A DNA stretch of 64,000 nucleotides, taken from assembly GCF_021168555.1 (NCBI RefSeq), contig NZ_JAJOZS010000008.1, positions 62,001-126,000 on the forward strand. The letters are read 5' to 3'. The DNA is from Stenotrophomonas sp. MMGLT7 (GTDB taxonomy: Bacteria > Pseudomonadota > Gammaproteobacteria > Xanthomonadales > Xanthomonadaceae). Shown one piece after another: positions 40,813-49,719 of this stretch (positions are counted from its first letter, which is position 1; every line of letters starts with the position of its first letter). The translations under genes and the position numbers were made by a program. The notes beneath the pieces were generated by a model. The model was not told the origin of the DNA and searched no databases. It saw nothing but the letters and a program-made list of their open reading frames with translations.

Positions 40813-42123
40813 ATGAGTAGTGACCATATCCCATTTTTCGGCGCACGGAAGTACGCACGCGAGCTGCTCAGCACAGTCAAGAAGTTAGAAGACGAGCAGC
40901 AGCGGCTCAAAGAGCAGATGACCAAGCTCGGCATGCTCTCGGTTCTGGAGTTGGAAGCCCAGCGATCTCAACTGCAGCATGAGTTGGTGCAGTTGACCGC
41001 CGCCTGCGCGAAGGAGCGGGGAGATGCTGATGCTGCCGTCGCTACCGCACGCGCGCAGCTGGTAGAAGTAAAGAAAACGATCGTAGAGACCGAAGAGCTT
41101 GCCCTGCTCCAAGAGGCCGGCATCTACCGTTACCGGCATCCGCTGACGGATGCGGTGGCATATCAGGCCGAGTTGGCAAACATTGAAGAGCACATCAAGT
41201 CGATGGCGCGGAAGGACGGCGGCGCGGTCCTCGCCGCCACCTCTTGGACGGTCAACGGTTCCGAGGCTCAGGGCCGGAAGATGGTCAATGACTTCTCCAA
41301 GCTGATGCTGCGCGCCTTCAACGCGGAGGCCGACAACCTGGTCAGGGGGCTGAAGCCCCACCGGCTGGATGCTGCGGTGGAGCGCTTGAGTAAGGTGGCT
41401 GAAACCATCGCGCGCCTGGGGAAGACCATGCACATCCGTATATCGGACCGCTACCTGCGCCTGCGTGTACAGGAGCTGGAGCTGACCGCGGACTTTGTCC
41501 ACAAGGTCGCCGCGGAAAAAGAGGCCGAGCGGGCCGAGCGTGAGCGCCTCCGCGAAGAGCGAAAGGCGCAGCAGGAAATGGAACGTGAGCGCGCGCGGCT
41601 GGAGAAGGAGCGTCAGCACTATGCGAACGCGCTGGAAGCGCTTGTCAGGAAGGGCGACGAAGAAGGCGCTGCGCGGCTTCGCGAGCAGTTGGTGGATGTT
41701 CAGCGCGCAATCGAAGACGTGGACTACCGCGCCGCCAACATCCGTGCCGGCTACGTGTACGTCATCTCCAACCTCGGCTCCTTCGGCGAGGAGATGGTCA
41801 AGATCGGGATGACACGCCGACTCGACCCTTTGGATCGAATCCGTGAATTGAGCGATGCCTCAGTTCCGTTCAATTTCGACGTGCATGCGTTGTTCTTCTC
41901 TAAGGACGCGGTAGGCATCGAAACCACGATGCATCAGCGGCTGGCAGCCCGGCGAGTCAATCAGGTGAACTTCCGCCGCGAGTTCTTTCGCGCCACTCCG
42001 CTGGAGGCAAAGGCGCATCTTGCTGAGCTGGCGGGCGAATTGCTCCAGTTCCAAGACATTCCGGAGGCGCTGGAATACCGGGAAAGCCTATCGCGCTTGA
42101 CTGCGGTACAAGTCAGCAACTGA
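40813..42123 (+). CDS. Coiled-coil DUF4041 / GIY-YIG (T5orf172) protein
   Basis: 436 residues. A long coiled coil (residues about 20-100) leads to a DUF4041-like middle part (RYRHPLTDAVAYQAELANIE... GRKMVNDFSKLMLRAFNAEA), a second coiled coil (about 225-300), and a C-terminal T5orf172-type GIY-YIG domain (AGYVYVISNLG, VKIGMTRR, ETTMHQRLAARRVN). GIY-YIG domains cut or bind DNA. This combination is seen in bacterial and prophage accessory genes, and a defence or exclusion role is plausible but not shown. Lower GC and its own terminator mark it as cargo. Confidence 0.78.
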   Translation: MSSDHIPFFGARKYARELLSTVKKLEDEQQRLKEQMTKLGMLSVLELEAQRSQLQHELVQLTAACAKERGDADAAVATARAQLVEVKKTIVETEELALLQEAGIYRYRHPLTDAVAYQAELANIEEHIKSMARKDGGAVLAATSWTVNGSEAQGRKMVNDFSKLMLRAFNAEADNLVRGLKPHRLDAAVERLSKVAETIARLGKTMHIRISDRYLRLRVQELELTADFVHKVAAEKEAERAERERLREERKAQQEMERERARLEKERQHYANALEALVRKGDEEGAARLREQLVDVQRAIEDVDYRAANIRAGYVYVISNLGSFGEEMVKIGMTRRLDPLDRIRELSDASVPFNFDVHALFFSKDAVGIETTMHQRLAARRVNQVNFRREFFRATPLEAKAHLAELAGELLQFQDIPEALEYRESLSRLTAVQVSN

Positions 42124-42125
42124 AC

Positions 42126-42149
42126 AAGGGCCGCCCTCAAGCGGCCCTT
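42126..42149 (+). terminator. Rho-independent terminator after the GIY-YIG gene
   Basis: Nine-base perfect stem AAGGGCCGC/GCGGCCCTT with a CCTCAA loop, followed by TCGTTTCG. It ends the repressor-side transcript and separates it from the lysis module. Confidence 0.85.
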
Positions 42150-42163
42150 TCGTTTCGACCAGG

Positions 42164-42489
42164 TCAGAACGTCCCCGGCTGCGCATGCAGCCAATCACGC
42201 AGGCGGAAGCCAAGAAGCTCCCAAGCCTGGCGAACGGCATCCTCGCGGGCGTACTTCCGTCCCAGTTCGGCACTGTGGTTGGCCGAACTGATGCTGCCGT
42301 GGTTCACGCCGACCACCCGTGCATGGTTGTCCAGGACCAGCACGTCCAGTCGGCAGGCTTGGTGCCCATTTCAGATTCGCCAAGCACGCCATCGGCGGCG
42401 GTGAAGTAGAACTCGCTGCGGATCGCGCGCTCGATGTCGTCGGACGTGAGGCGAGGAGAAGCCACGCCCGTGCTCTGTTGAGATTCCAT
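42164..42489 (-). pseudogene. Phage gp49-like gene with a frameshift
   Basis: The first half (from 42489) reads SPRLTSDDIERAIRSEFYFT then AADGV, the start of the phage gp49 family. Near 42350-42370 the frame shifts, and the second half continues as LDVLVLDNHARVVGVNHGSI, then ELGRKYAREDAVRQAWELLG and FRLRDWL, ending at 42164. The total length of 326 bases is not a multiple of three, in line with a one-base indel. It may be a real loss or a sequencing error. It lies opposite to, and upstream of, the lysis genes. Confidence 0.75.
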
Positions 42490-42543
42490 CGCGGTACTCC
42501 TGTCTTGGGAGCGCCACTCTTCCGCGCGCGCGCGTAGTTGTAT

Positions 42544-42559
42544 TTGGACCGCGGTCAAA
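42544..42559. promoter_or_regulatory. Late-operon dyad, copy 1 (before lysis genes)
   Basis: TTGGACCGCGGTCAAA, with the perfect core GACCGCGGTC. The same 16 bases occur inverted at 49891-49906 and I found them nowhere else in the window. It lies 127 bases before the muramidase gene. A Mor/C-type activator site is the most likely function. Confidence 0.65.
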
Positions 42560-42685
42560 TGACCGCGCCCGCCGAAGCCGTGACACTCACCCCGTCGATT
42601 TGGTGCGCCCGCGGGGGGATGCACCAGGCCGGCGGGCATTCCTCCTCGTCTGCCCGCCGGCCACCTCTACAGGAGCTGGCAGGGC

Positions 42686-43411
42686 ATGAGCACGTCGCGC
42701 GGTATCCGCAACAACAATCCGGGCAACATCGATCGCAACAACGCCAACAAGTGGCAGGGCCGCATGCCGCGCGAGCGGATGAACGCCGAGCAGCGTGCCG
42801 AAACGCGCTTCGAGGTATTCGTCAGCCCGGCCTACGGCATCCGCGCGATGTGCATCCTGCTGGTCAACTACTTCGACCGGCATGGCTGCGACACCGTCCG
42901 CAAGATCATCAACCGCTGGGCACCGCCGGTGGAGAACGACACCGGCGCCTACGGCCGCGCGGTGGCCCAGGCTGTGGGCGTGGATGCGGACACGTGGATC
43001 AACGTCCACGAATACCGCCGCCTGCGCCCGCTGGTGGAAGCCATCATCACCCACGAGAACGGACGCCAGCCCTACAGCGGCGACGTGATCGAAGAGGGCC
43101 TGCGCCTGGCTGGCGTGACCAAGCCGGACGCCGCGCCTCTGGTGGCGGTGCCCAAGGCGGCCACCACGGCGGCCGTGACCGCGGCCACCACCGGCGGCGC
43201 GGTCGCCGTGGCCGAGGTGGTGCAGCAGGTGACCCCGGTGATCCAAGGGCTCATGCCGGTGGTCCAGCAGGCCAATACCGTGGCGCAGTCCACCGCCGGC
43301 ATGCCGTCCTGGCTGCGTCTGGTCGTGGCCGGGGTGGTGCTGGTCGCCGCCGGCGCCAGCGTCTACACCTGGTGGCGGCTGCGCCGCGCGCGCCAAGCGG
43401 TGGCGACGTGA
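42686..43411 (+). CDS. Phage muramidase/structural lysin with membrane anchor
   Basis: 241 residues. The N-terminus GIRNNNPGNIDRNNANKWQG followed by YGIRAMCILLVNYFDRHG and IINRWAPPVENDT is the P5-like lytic enzyme pattern used by many phages of this group. An Ala/Val-rich linker leads to a C-terminal membrane segment (LRLVVAGVVLVAAGASVYTW) and basic tail, suggesting a membrane-held lysin. It opens the lysis module, with the spanin genes directly after. Confidence 0.8.
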   Translation: MSTSRGIRNNNPGNIDRNNANKWQGRMPRERMNAEQRAETRFEVFVSPAYGIRAMCILLVNYFDRHGCDTVRKIINRWAPPVENDTGAYGRAVAQAVGVDADTWINVHEYRRLRPLVEAIITHENGRQPYSGDVIEEGLRLAGVTKPDAAPLVAVPKAATTAAVTAATTGGAVAVAEVVQQVTPVIQGLMPVVQQANTVAQSTAGMPSWLRLVVAGVVLVAAGASVYTWWRLRRARQAVAT

Positions 43412-43848
43412 GCACGATGATCGCCCGCGTGGCGCTGATCCTGGTGCTGGTCGCCTTCCTGGTCGGCGTATGGATCGGCCGCGGCTGGGGCCAGAGCGAC
43501 CAGGGCGACGAGGTCACCCGGCTGACCGGCGAGCTGACCGCGCTGTCCCGGGACCTGGCCACCGCGCGCTCCACGGCCACTGGCAACGCCGATGCAGCCA
43601 AGGCCCTGCGCGACAGCCTGAAGACCGAGCGCGACCAGCGCCTGGCCCAGCAGCGGGCCGCGGCCGCGGAACTGGATGCCCGCGCCGGCCGCATCGCCCA
43701 ACTCGAACGCAAGGCAGCCCAGCGCCGGGCTGCCCTCAAAGCAAAGGTGGAAACCGATGAAGATTGCACTGCGCTGCGCCGCATGCCTGTGTGCGCTGCT
43801 CTGGCTGACGGCCTGTGGGGCCAGCCGGCAACCGCTGGGCCGCACTGA
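43408..43848 (+). CDS. i-spanin (Rz-like)
   Basis: 146 residues. One N-terminal membrane segment (ALILVLVAFLVGVWIG) is followed by a long charged coiled coil, the Rz layout that links inner and outer membranes at lysis. The GTG start overlaps the muramidase stop (GTGA). The o-spanin gene starts inside it in another frame. Confidence 0.78.
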   Translation: MSTMIARVALILVLVAFLVGVWIGRGWGQSDQGDEVTRLTGELTALSRDLATARSTATGNADAAKALRDSLKTERDQRLAQQRAAAAELDARAGRIAQLERKAAQRRAALKAKVETDEDCTALRRMPVCAALADGLWGQPATAGPH

Positions 43849-44137
43849 AGTGATCGAGTGGCCGGTGCTGGTGTATGCCGAGCTGCCGGCCTCGTTGACC
43901 GAGCCGGTGGCGGCGCCGGCCCCGCCGCCAATGGGCTGCCGGCTGACCAGCGGCCAGGCGGTGCCTTGCGTGCTCGACGGTCTGCTGCGCGAGCAGGAGT
44001 GGCAGCAGCTGCTGCAACGGATAAACGACGACCGCTCGACATCCGGACGCCTATCGTCGGCGGCGGTGCTGCAGAAATTTCCAACGGAGGCCCCTGCGTC
44101 TCAATCCCTGAGCCTGGATGAGACGAAGGTCCCATGA
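43757..44137 (+). CDS. o-spanin lipoprotein (Rz1-like)
   Basis: 126 residues beginning in the +1 frame inside the Rz-like gene, with 92 bases of overlap. Signal peptide and lipobox CLCALLWLTAC give a lipoprotein with Cys at 20; a proline-rich stretch (APAPPPMG) follows, as in other Rz1 proteins. It would pair with the i-spanin to fuse the membranes. Confidence 0.8.
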   Translation: MKIALRCAACLCALLWLTACGASRQPLGRTEVIEWPVLVYAELPASLTEPVAAPAPPPMGCRLTSGQAVPCVLDGLLREQEWQQLLQRINDDRSTSGRLSSAAVLQKFPTEAPASQSLSLDETKVP

Positions 44138-44448
44138 AAGTGCAGTTCGAACTGTGGCAACTGATCACCCTGGCGCTGACGCTGCTCACCATCCTGGTGG
44201 GCCTGGGGAGGCTGTTGCTGTCGCAGATCGAGCGGCGCTTCGACGAGCGGCTGGGTGTCCTGGGCGCCGATGCCCAGGGCTGGCGCGAGACCGAGCGATC
44301 GGTGCTGGCGCTGCGCGCCGAGCTGGCCGAGCGGTACGTGCGGCGGGAGGACTACATCCGAGGGCAAACGGTGATCGAGGCCAAGTTGGACGCCATCAGC
44401 AGCGAACTGAAAAACGTGCAGATCCAGGGGGCAAAGCGTGAGCATTAA
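44134..44448 (+). CDS. DUF2730-type phage membrane protein
   Basis: 104 residues with one N-terminal membrane segment (LWQLITLALTLLTILVGLG) and a charged helical tail. Short proteins of this type sit before the terminase genes in Mu-like phages; holin activity is possible since no other holin is visible. It overlaps the o-spanin gene by 4 bases. Confidence 0.72.
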   Translation: MKVQFELWQLITLALTLLTILVGLGRLLLSQIERRFDERLGVLGADAQGWRETERSVLALRAELAERYVRREDYIRGQTVIEAKLDAISSELKNVQIQGAKREH

Positions 44449-44752
44449 GTTGGACATGGACAAGGTCAGGCGCGAGCAGCAGCGGTGGATCTTGCTGCTG
44501 GCGCTGCACAACGCGGCACCCTACGGCGCCTACGAGGAGATCCTGATCAGCACCGTGCAGGCGCTCTACCCGGATGCCACGCAGCTGGAGGTGCGCCGCG
44601 CCCTGGAATACCTCAAGGACCGCTGCATGATCGGGCTGGACAAGAAGCCGGACGGCCGCTGGTTCGCGGACCTGAGCCGCCTGGGCACCGACATCGTGGA
44701 ATACACCGTGGACTGCGCGCCGGGCATCGCCCGGCCCGAGAAGTACTGGTAA
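44438..44752 (+). CDS. Mu gp26-like small phage protein
   Basis: 104 residues; QQRWILLLALHNAAPYGAYE followed by YLKDRCMIGLDKKPDG is a winged-helix-like pattern found at this place in Mu-like phages (VpaChn25_0724 type). GTG start, overlapping the previous gene by 11 bases. Function unknown. Confidence 0.7.
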   Translation: MSIKLDMDKVRREQQRWILLLALHNAAPYGAYEEILISTVQALYPDATQLEVRRALEYLKDRCMIGLDKKPDGRWFADLSRLGTDIVEYTVDCAPGIARPEKYW

Positions 44753-44757
44753 GCCCC

Positions 44758-45306
44758 ATGCCGCCTCCCAGCAAGATCGACCAGCTGCCGGAAGACGTCC
44801 GCGCCGAGCTTGAGCAGCGTCTGATCAGCAACGGCTTCAGCGGCTACGTGGCGCTGTCCGAATGGCTGGCCGACGCCGGCTACAGCATCGGCAAGAGCGC
44901 CCTGGGCGTGCATGGGCAGAAGTTGGAGCGCCGGCTGGCCGCGGTGAGGGCCAGCACCGAGGCCGCCCGCCTGATCACCCAGGCCGCGCCCGACGATGCC
45001 GACGACCGCAGCAACGCGATCATCAGTCTGGTGCAGACCGAGATCTTCGACGCCATCCTCGCCTTGCAGGAAGTGGCCGAAGACGGCGAAACGCTGGACC
45101 CCGCCGCTCGCATCACGTTGCTGGGCAAGGCTGCGAAGAACATTGCCACGCTCAGCCGCGCCAGCGTCAACCGCAACAAGTGGGCGGTCGAGGTCCGCAG
45201 CAAGGTCGAGGCAGCGGCCGCCGACGTGCGCAAGCTGGCCGCCGGCGCCGGCGTGTCCGAGGAGACGCTGGCAGCGATCGACGCGCGCCTGCAGGGAGTG
45301 GTCTGA
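44758..45306 (+). CDS. DUF3486 protein, probable small terminase subunit (Mu gp27-like)
   Basis: 182 residues. MPPPSKIDQLPEDVRAELEQ and the following GYSIGKSALGVHGQKLE are typical of the Mu gp27 family, which is placed directly before the large terminase and is taken as its DNA-recognition partner. Its TGA overlaps the ATG of the large subunit. Confidence 0.82.
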   Translation: MPPPSKIDQLPEDVRAELEQRLISNGFSGYVALSEWLADAGYSIGKSALGVHGQKLERRLAAVRASTEAARLITQAAPDDADDRSNAIISLVQTEIFDAILALQEVAEDGETLDPAARITLLGKAAKNIATLSRASVNRNKWAVEVRSKVEAAAADVRKLAAGAGVSEETLAAIDARLQGVV

Positions 45307-46757
45307 TGGGCCGCGCCCGCTGCATCCCTGCCGATCCCAAAGCGATCTTCCTGCTGTCGCAGTCCAAATGGATCAACGACCGTAGCCGCCTGAAGCTGGG
45401 CGAGAAGTCGCGCCAGATCGGCTGGTCCTGGACGACGGCCCATGCCTGCGTTCGCCGCACCGCCCAGCAGGGTACGAAGTGGGACCAATGGGTCAGCAGC
45501 CGCGACGAGATGCAGGCGCGGCTGTTCATCGACGACTGCAAGCTGTGGGCGGACGTGCTGGCGCTGGGCGCGCGTGACTTCGGCGAGCAAGTACTCGACG
45601 GCAAGCAGACCAGCTTCGATCTGCGCTTCGCCAACGGCCGCAGCATCCACAGCATGTCGTCCAACCCGGATGCGCAGGCCGGCAAGCGCGGCGGCCGTGT
45701 GCTCGACGAGTTCGCCCTGCATGCCGATCCGCGCAAGCTGTGGTCCATCGCCTACCCCGGCATCACCTGGGGCGGAAGTCTTGAGGTGTTCAGCACCCAC
45801 CGCGGCAGCCACAACTTCTTCAACCAGCTGATCCGCGAGGTCCGCGAAGGCGGCAACCCGAAGGGGATCAGCCTGCACCGTGTCACGCTGGAAGACGCGC
45901 TCAACGAAGGGCTGCTCTACAAGCTGCAGCAGAAGCTGCCGGCGGACGACGAGCGCCAGGAGATGGACGAGCAGGCGTACTTCGACTTCGTGAAGTCCGG
46001 CTGCGTGGACGAAGAGTCGTTCCTGCAGGAGTACATGTGCGTCCCGGCCGACGACGACACCGCGTTCCTGGAATACGACCTGATCGCCAGCTGCGAGTAC
46101 GCCCAGGGCACGCCCTGGGAGGTGATCGAGCGCGGCGAGCTGTATGCCGGCATCGACATCGGCCGCAAGCGCGACCTGACGGTGATGTGGATCTTCGAGC
46201 GCCTGGGCGACGTGCTCTACACCCGCGCCATCATCGCCCTGTCCAACATGTCCAAGCCCGAGCAGGAAGCCATCCTGTGGCCGTGGATTGCCCGCTGCCG
46301 CCGCACCTGCATCGACGCCACCGGCCTGGGCATCGGCTGGTCCGATGACGCCCAGCGGCGCTTCGGCGAGGACCGCGTGGAGGCGGTGACGTTCACGGGT
46401 CGCGTCAAGGAAGCGCTGGCCTACCCGGTGCGCGGCCGCATGCAGGACCGCACGCTGCGCATCCCCTACGACCCCACCACGCGCTCGGACCTGCGCAGCG
46501 TGACCAAGCAGACCACCGTGGCCGGCAACATCCGCTTCACCGCTGAGCGCACGCCGGATGGCCACGCCGACCGCTTCTGGGCGCTGGCGCTGGCAGTGCA
46601 TGCCGCCAGCTCGCCGGCGGCGGCGATCGACTATCAATCCACCGGGCGCCGCGACAGCTACGGCCTCGGCAGCGCCTACGCCGACAGCGGCCTCGGCATC
46701 ACCGACACCGGCTTCGGCACCGTCGGCGGCATCAACGACTTTGGAGGTTTCGTGTGA
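45306..46757 (+). CDS. Large terminase subunit (Mu gp28-like)
   Basis: 483 residues. An ATPase domain with GEKSRQIGWSWT (a variant Walker A region) and VLDEFALHAD (Walker B) is joined to a C-terminal RNase H-like nuclease (GIDIGRKRDLTVMW, CIDATGLGIGW, PDGHADRFWALALA). It packages phage DNA headful into the prohead. Overlaps both neighbours by single bases. Confidence 0.9.
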   Translation: MGRARCIPADPKAIFLLSQSKWINDRSRLKLGEKSRQIGWSWTTAHACVRRTAQQGTKWDQWVSSRDEMQARLFIDDCKLWADVLALGARDFGEQVLDGKQTSFDLRFANGRSIHSMSSNPDAQAGKRGGRVLDEFALHADPRKLWSIAYPGITWGGSLEVFSTHRGSHNFFNQLIREVREGGNPKGISLHRVTLEDALNEGLLYKLQQKLPADDERQEMDEQAYFDFVKSGCVDEESFLQEYMCVPADDDTAFLEYDLIASCEYAQGTPWEVIERGELYAGIDIGRKRDLTVMWIFERLGDVLYTRAIIALSNMSKPEQEAILWPWIARCRRTCIDATGLGIGWSDDAQRRFGEDRVEAVTFTGRVKEALAYPVRGRMQDRTLRIPYDPTTRSDLRSVTKQTTVAGNIRFTAERTPDGHADRFWALALAVHAASSPAAAIDYQSTGRRDSYGLGSAYADSGLGITDTGFGTVGGINDFGGFV

Positions 46758-48256
46758 GCGAGGACGAGAACATCAAGCGCCCGCAGCCTGGGCTGGAAAT
46801 CGCCTCGACGCAGGATGGCCGCGACTGGACCAATCCCCACCCCGGCGCGCTGCTACTGCCGGGCGACCAGGTGCTGCGCAACCGCGGCAGCTATGACCTG
46901 GAGATCTACGAGCGTGTGCGCAGCGACGACCAGGTCAAGGCCTGCTTCGATCAGCGCCGCAATGCCGTGGTCAGCCGCGAGTGGCAGGTGGACGCCGCCA
47001 GCGATCGCCGCGTGGACAAGCAAGCCGCCGAGCACCTGCGCCTGCAGCTGAAGCGCGTGGGATGGGACCGCGTAACCGAACGCATGCTGTGGGGTGTGTT
47101 CTACGGCTACAGCGTGGCCGAGCTGCTGTGGGACGTACAGGACGGCAAGCTGGGATGGTCGGCGATCAAGGTGCGCAACCGCCGCCGCTTCAGTTTCGCC
47201 CCCACCGGCGAGCTGCGGCTGCTGACGCCGCAGAACATGTACCAGGGCGAGCCGGCACTGAAGCCCTATTTCTGGCACTTCGCCACCGGCAGCGACCACG
47301 ACGACGAGCCGTTCGGCCTGGGCCTGGCGCACTGGCTGTATTGGCCGGTGCTGTTCAAACGCAATGGCATTGCGCTGTGGCTGACGTTCCTGGACAAGTT
47401 CGCCGCGCCCACGGCAATGGGCAGGTTCGAGGAAGGCACCGACCAGGCCAAGAAGAAGCTGCTGCTGGAGGCGCTGCGCGCCATCCGAACCGACAGCGGC
47501 ATCATCATCCCCAAGGGCATGGAGATCGAATTGCTGGAGGCCGCGCGCAGCGGCACGGCCGACTACAAAGTGCTGCGCGAAACGATGGACGATGCGATCG
47601 CCAAGATCACGCTCGGCCAGACGGCAAGCGTCCAGGGAACCCCCGGAAAGCTGGGGGAGGAAGAACTCAAGACCGAGGTGCGGATGGACATCGTGCGCAG
47701 CGATGCCGACCTGTCGCATGAGAGCTTCAATCTCGGCCCGGTGCGCTGGCTGACCATGTTCAACTTCCCGAATGCCGAGCCGCCGCGCGTGTACCGTGTG
47801 CTGGACGAAGAGGAGGATCTGGACACCAAGGCCGAGCGCGATACCAAGGTCATCACGATGGGCTTCCGGCCGTCGCTGGAGTACGTCAAGGAGACCTACG
47901 GCGATCACTGGGAGGAGCGGCCGGCGGTGGCCGTGCCGCTACCGGCCGACGACAATCCTCCGTCGCCGTCCGACTTCGCCGAACCCGACACCGTGGCCAT
48001 CCAGCGCGACGAAGCGCAGGCCCGTCTCGACCAGCTCGAGGCGGCCGCACGCAAGAGCGGCCTGGACTACCGCACCTTCGTCGAGCCGCGGCTGCGCGAG
48101 CTGCAGGAGCTGCTCGACCAGGTCGATGACCTGCAGCAGTTCCGCGAGCGGGTGGTAGAGCTGGCCGAGGCCGAGCCCAACAGCGACCTGGCCGAGGCGC
48201 TGGCACGCTGCAACTTCGCTGCGCAGCTGCTGGGCCGCATGCCCAAGGATGCGTGA
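46754..48256 (+). CDS. Portal protein, DUF935 (Mu gp29-like)
   Basis: 500 residues of the Mu gp29 portal family: RSDDQVKACFDQRRNAVVSR, MLWGVFYGYSVAELLWDV and KFAAPTAMGRFEEGTDQAKK are typical. It forms the head vertex for DNA entry. GTG start overlapping the terminase stop. Confidence 0.9.
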   Translation: MSEDENIKRPQPGLEIASTQDGRDWTNPHPGALLLPGDQVLRNRGSYDLEIYERVRSDDQVKACFDQRRNAVVSREWQVDAASDRRVDKQAAEHLRLQLKRVGWDRVTERMLWGVFYGYSVAELLWDVQDGKLGWSAIKVRNRRRFSFAPTGELRLLTPQNMYQGEPALKPYFWHFATGSDHDDEPFGLGLAHWLYWPVLFKRNGIALWLTFLDKFAAPTAMGRFEEGTDQAKKKLLLEALRAIRTDSGIIIPKGMEIELLEAARSGTADYKVLRETMDDAIAKITLGQTASVQGTPGKLGEEELKTEVRMDIVRSDADLSHESFNLGPVRWLTMFNFPNAEPPRVYRVLDEEEDLDTKAERDTKVITMGFRPSLEYVKETYGDHWEERPAVAVPLPADDNPPSPSDFAEPDTVAIQRDEAQARLDQLEAAARKSGLDYRTFVEPRLRELQELLDQVDDLQQFRERVVELAEAEPNSDLAEALARCNFAAQLLGRMPKDA

Positions 48257-48421
48257 TGGCTCTCCAGGGCCGCTATGACGTGATGGGCGACAACCACAGC
48301 CGCGAGAAACATCGGCAATGGGATGACCTCGTGCTGCCTTGGGGCGCTCCCTGGTGGGACACACACCCTCCCGCTGAACCGCACCAGCCACCCCGTTGCA
48401 TGCCTATGAAGGACGCACGTG
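48256..48421 (+). pseudogene. Remnant of a MuF-domain duplication
   Basis: The frame after the portal gene contains GDNHSREKHRQWDD ... PWWDTH, which matches residues in the C-terminal MuF motif of the following gene (DDNRTREQHRAWDG ... PWWDTH); I count 18 identities in 31 aligned positions. The surrounding protein is missing. It looks like a leftover of recombination between two MuF-type genes. The frame itself runs on to 48444, into the next gene. Confidence 0.6.
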
Positions 48422-49207
48422 ATGTCAGCCCTGGCGCGCTTTGACCTTCCGCCCGCCGAGGCGATCCGCTTCTTTCGCCGCAAGGGCCTGCGCACCTCGT
48501 TCGCCTGGCAGGACCTGTGGAAGGAGGAGCATGAGATCGGCTTCACCGTGGCGAAGATGGCGGACCTGGACCTGCTGTCCGACGTGCGCGATGCCGTGGA
48601 CCAGGCACTGGCCGAGGGCACCACGCTGCGGCAGTTCAAGGAGCTGCTGATCCCGAAGATGGTGCGCGCCGGCTGGTGGGGCGAGCAGGAACAGGTGGAC
48701 CCGCAGACCGGCCGCAAGCAACTGGTGCAGCTGGGTAGCCCGCGCCGGCTGGACACCATTTTCCTGACCAACATGGGCCAGGCGTACTCGGCCGGCGAAT
48801 GGTCGCAGATCGAGGAGGCCGCCAACGATGCGCCCTACCTCATGTACGACGCGGTGGACGACAACCGCACGCGCGAGCAGCACCGCGCCTGGGACGGCAC
48901 TGTGCTGCTGGTGAGCGACCCGTGGTGGGATACGCACCGCCCGCTCAACGGCTACCGCTGCCGCTGCAGCACCATCCAGCTCTCGGCGCGCGACCTGCGT
49001 GCGATGGGCCGCAGCGGCCCCGACCAGGCACCGCCCATCAAGCGCCGCGAGTGGCTCAACAAGCGCACTGGCGAGGTGATGCAGATCCCGCTCGGCATCG
49101 ACCCCGGCTTCGACTACAACCCCGGCGCCAAGGCCGGCGAGCGCAAGCAACGGCTCGACGCCATGCTCGACGAGAAGCGCCAGGCACTGCGCGGTGACGC
49201 GCCATGA
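48422..49207 (+). CDS. MuF-type head morphogenesis protein (Mu gp30-like)
   Basis: 261 residues, shorter than Mu gpF. N-terminal part AIRFFRRKGLRTSFAWQDLW is typical of the family; the C-terminal MuF motif is YDAVDDNRTREQHRAWDG ... NGYRCRCSTIQLS. A minor head protein that may enter with the DNA. ATG at 48422 is preferred to the overlapping GTG at 48419. Confidence 0.85.
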   Translation: MSALARFDLPPAEAIRFFRRKGLRTSFAWQDLWKEEHEIGFTVAKMADLDLLSDVRDAVDQALAEGTTLRQFKELLIPKMVRAGWWGEQEQVDPQTGRKQLVQLGSPRRLDTIFLTNMGQAYSAGEWSQIEEAANDAPYLMYDAVDDNRTREQHRAWDGTVLLVSDPWWDTHRPLNGYRCRCSTIQLSARDLRAMGRSGPDQAPPIKRREWLNKRTGEVMQIPLGIDPGFDYNPGAKAGERKQRLDAMLDEKRQALRGDAP

Positions 49208-49719
49208 ATCCGCACATCACCATCGACGACACGCGCGTGCAGCAATGGCTCGCGCGCCTGGCATCGGCCGGCCGCAACCCGCGCCCGGCGCTGGTGTCCA
49301 TCGGCCGCTACGGCAAGACCAGCACGCAGATGCGCTTCCGCAACCAGGTCGATCCCGATGGCCGCCGCTGGTGGCCCAGCAAGCGCGCCAAGGCCACCGG
49401 CGGGCAGACGCTGGCCGATAGCAAGAATCTGTTCCGCTCCGTGGTGTGGTCTGTCGGCCCCGGCTACGTCGAATGGGGCACCAATGTCATCTACGCGGCC
49501 GCGCACAACTTCGGTATCCGCAAGTTCGTCAACGTGTCGCCACATCGGCGCCGCATGCAGGGCACCACGAAATCCGGGCGCGCCTGGGCCAAGGTGGTGC
49601 CGGTGAAGTCTTTCACGCGGATGATGTTCCTGCCGCGCCGGCAGTTCGTCGGTTTCAGTGCGGCCGACCGCGCGGAGATCCTCGACATCCTGCGCGAGTT
49701 CGTCGAAGACATCGCGTAG
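49204..49719 (+). CDS. Phage virion morphogenesis protein (Mu gpG-like)
   Basis: 171 residues of the gpG/tail-completion family: RYGKTSTQMRFRNQVDPDG followed by WWPSK and YAAAHNFG. Acts in head or tail completion. Overlaps the MuF gene by 4 bases and ends the first late block. Confidence 0.83.
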   Translation: MNPHITIDDTRVQQWLARLASAGRNPRPALVSIGRYGKTSTQMRFRNQVDPDGRRWWPSKRAKATGGQTLADSKNLFRSVVWSVGPGYVEWGTNVIYAAAHNFGIRKFVNVSPHRRRMQGTTKSGRAWAKVVPVKSFTRMMFLPRRQFVGFSAADRAEILDILREFVEDIA

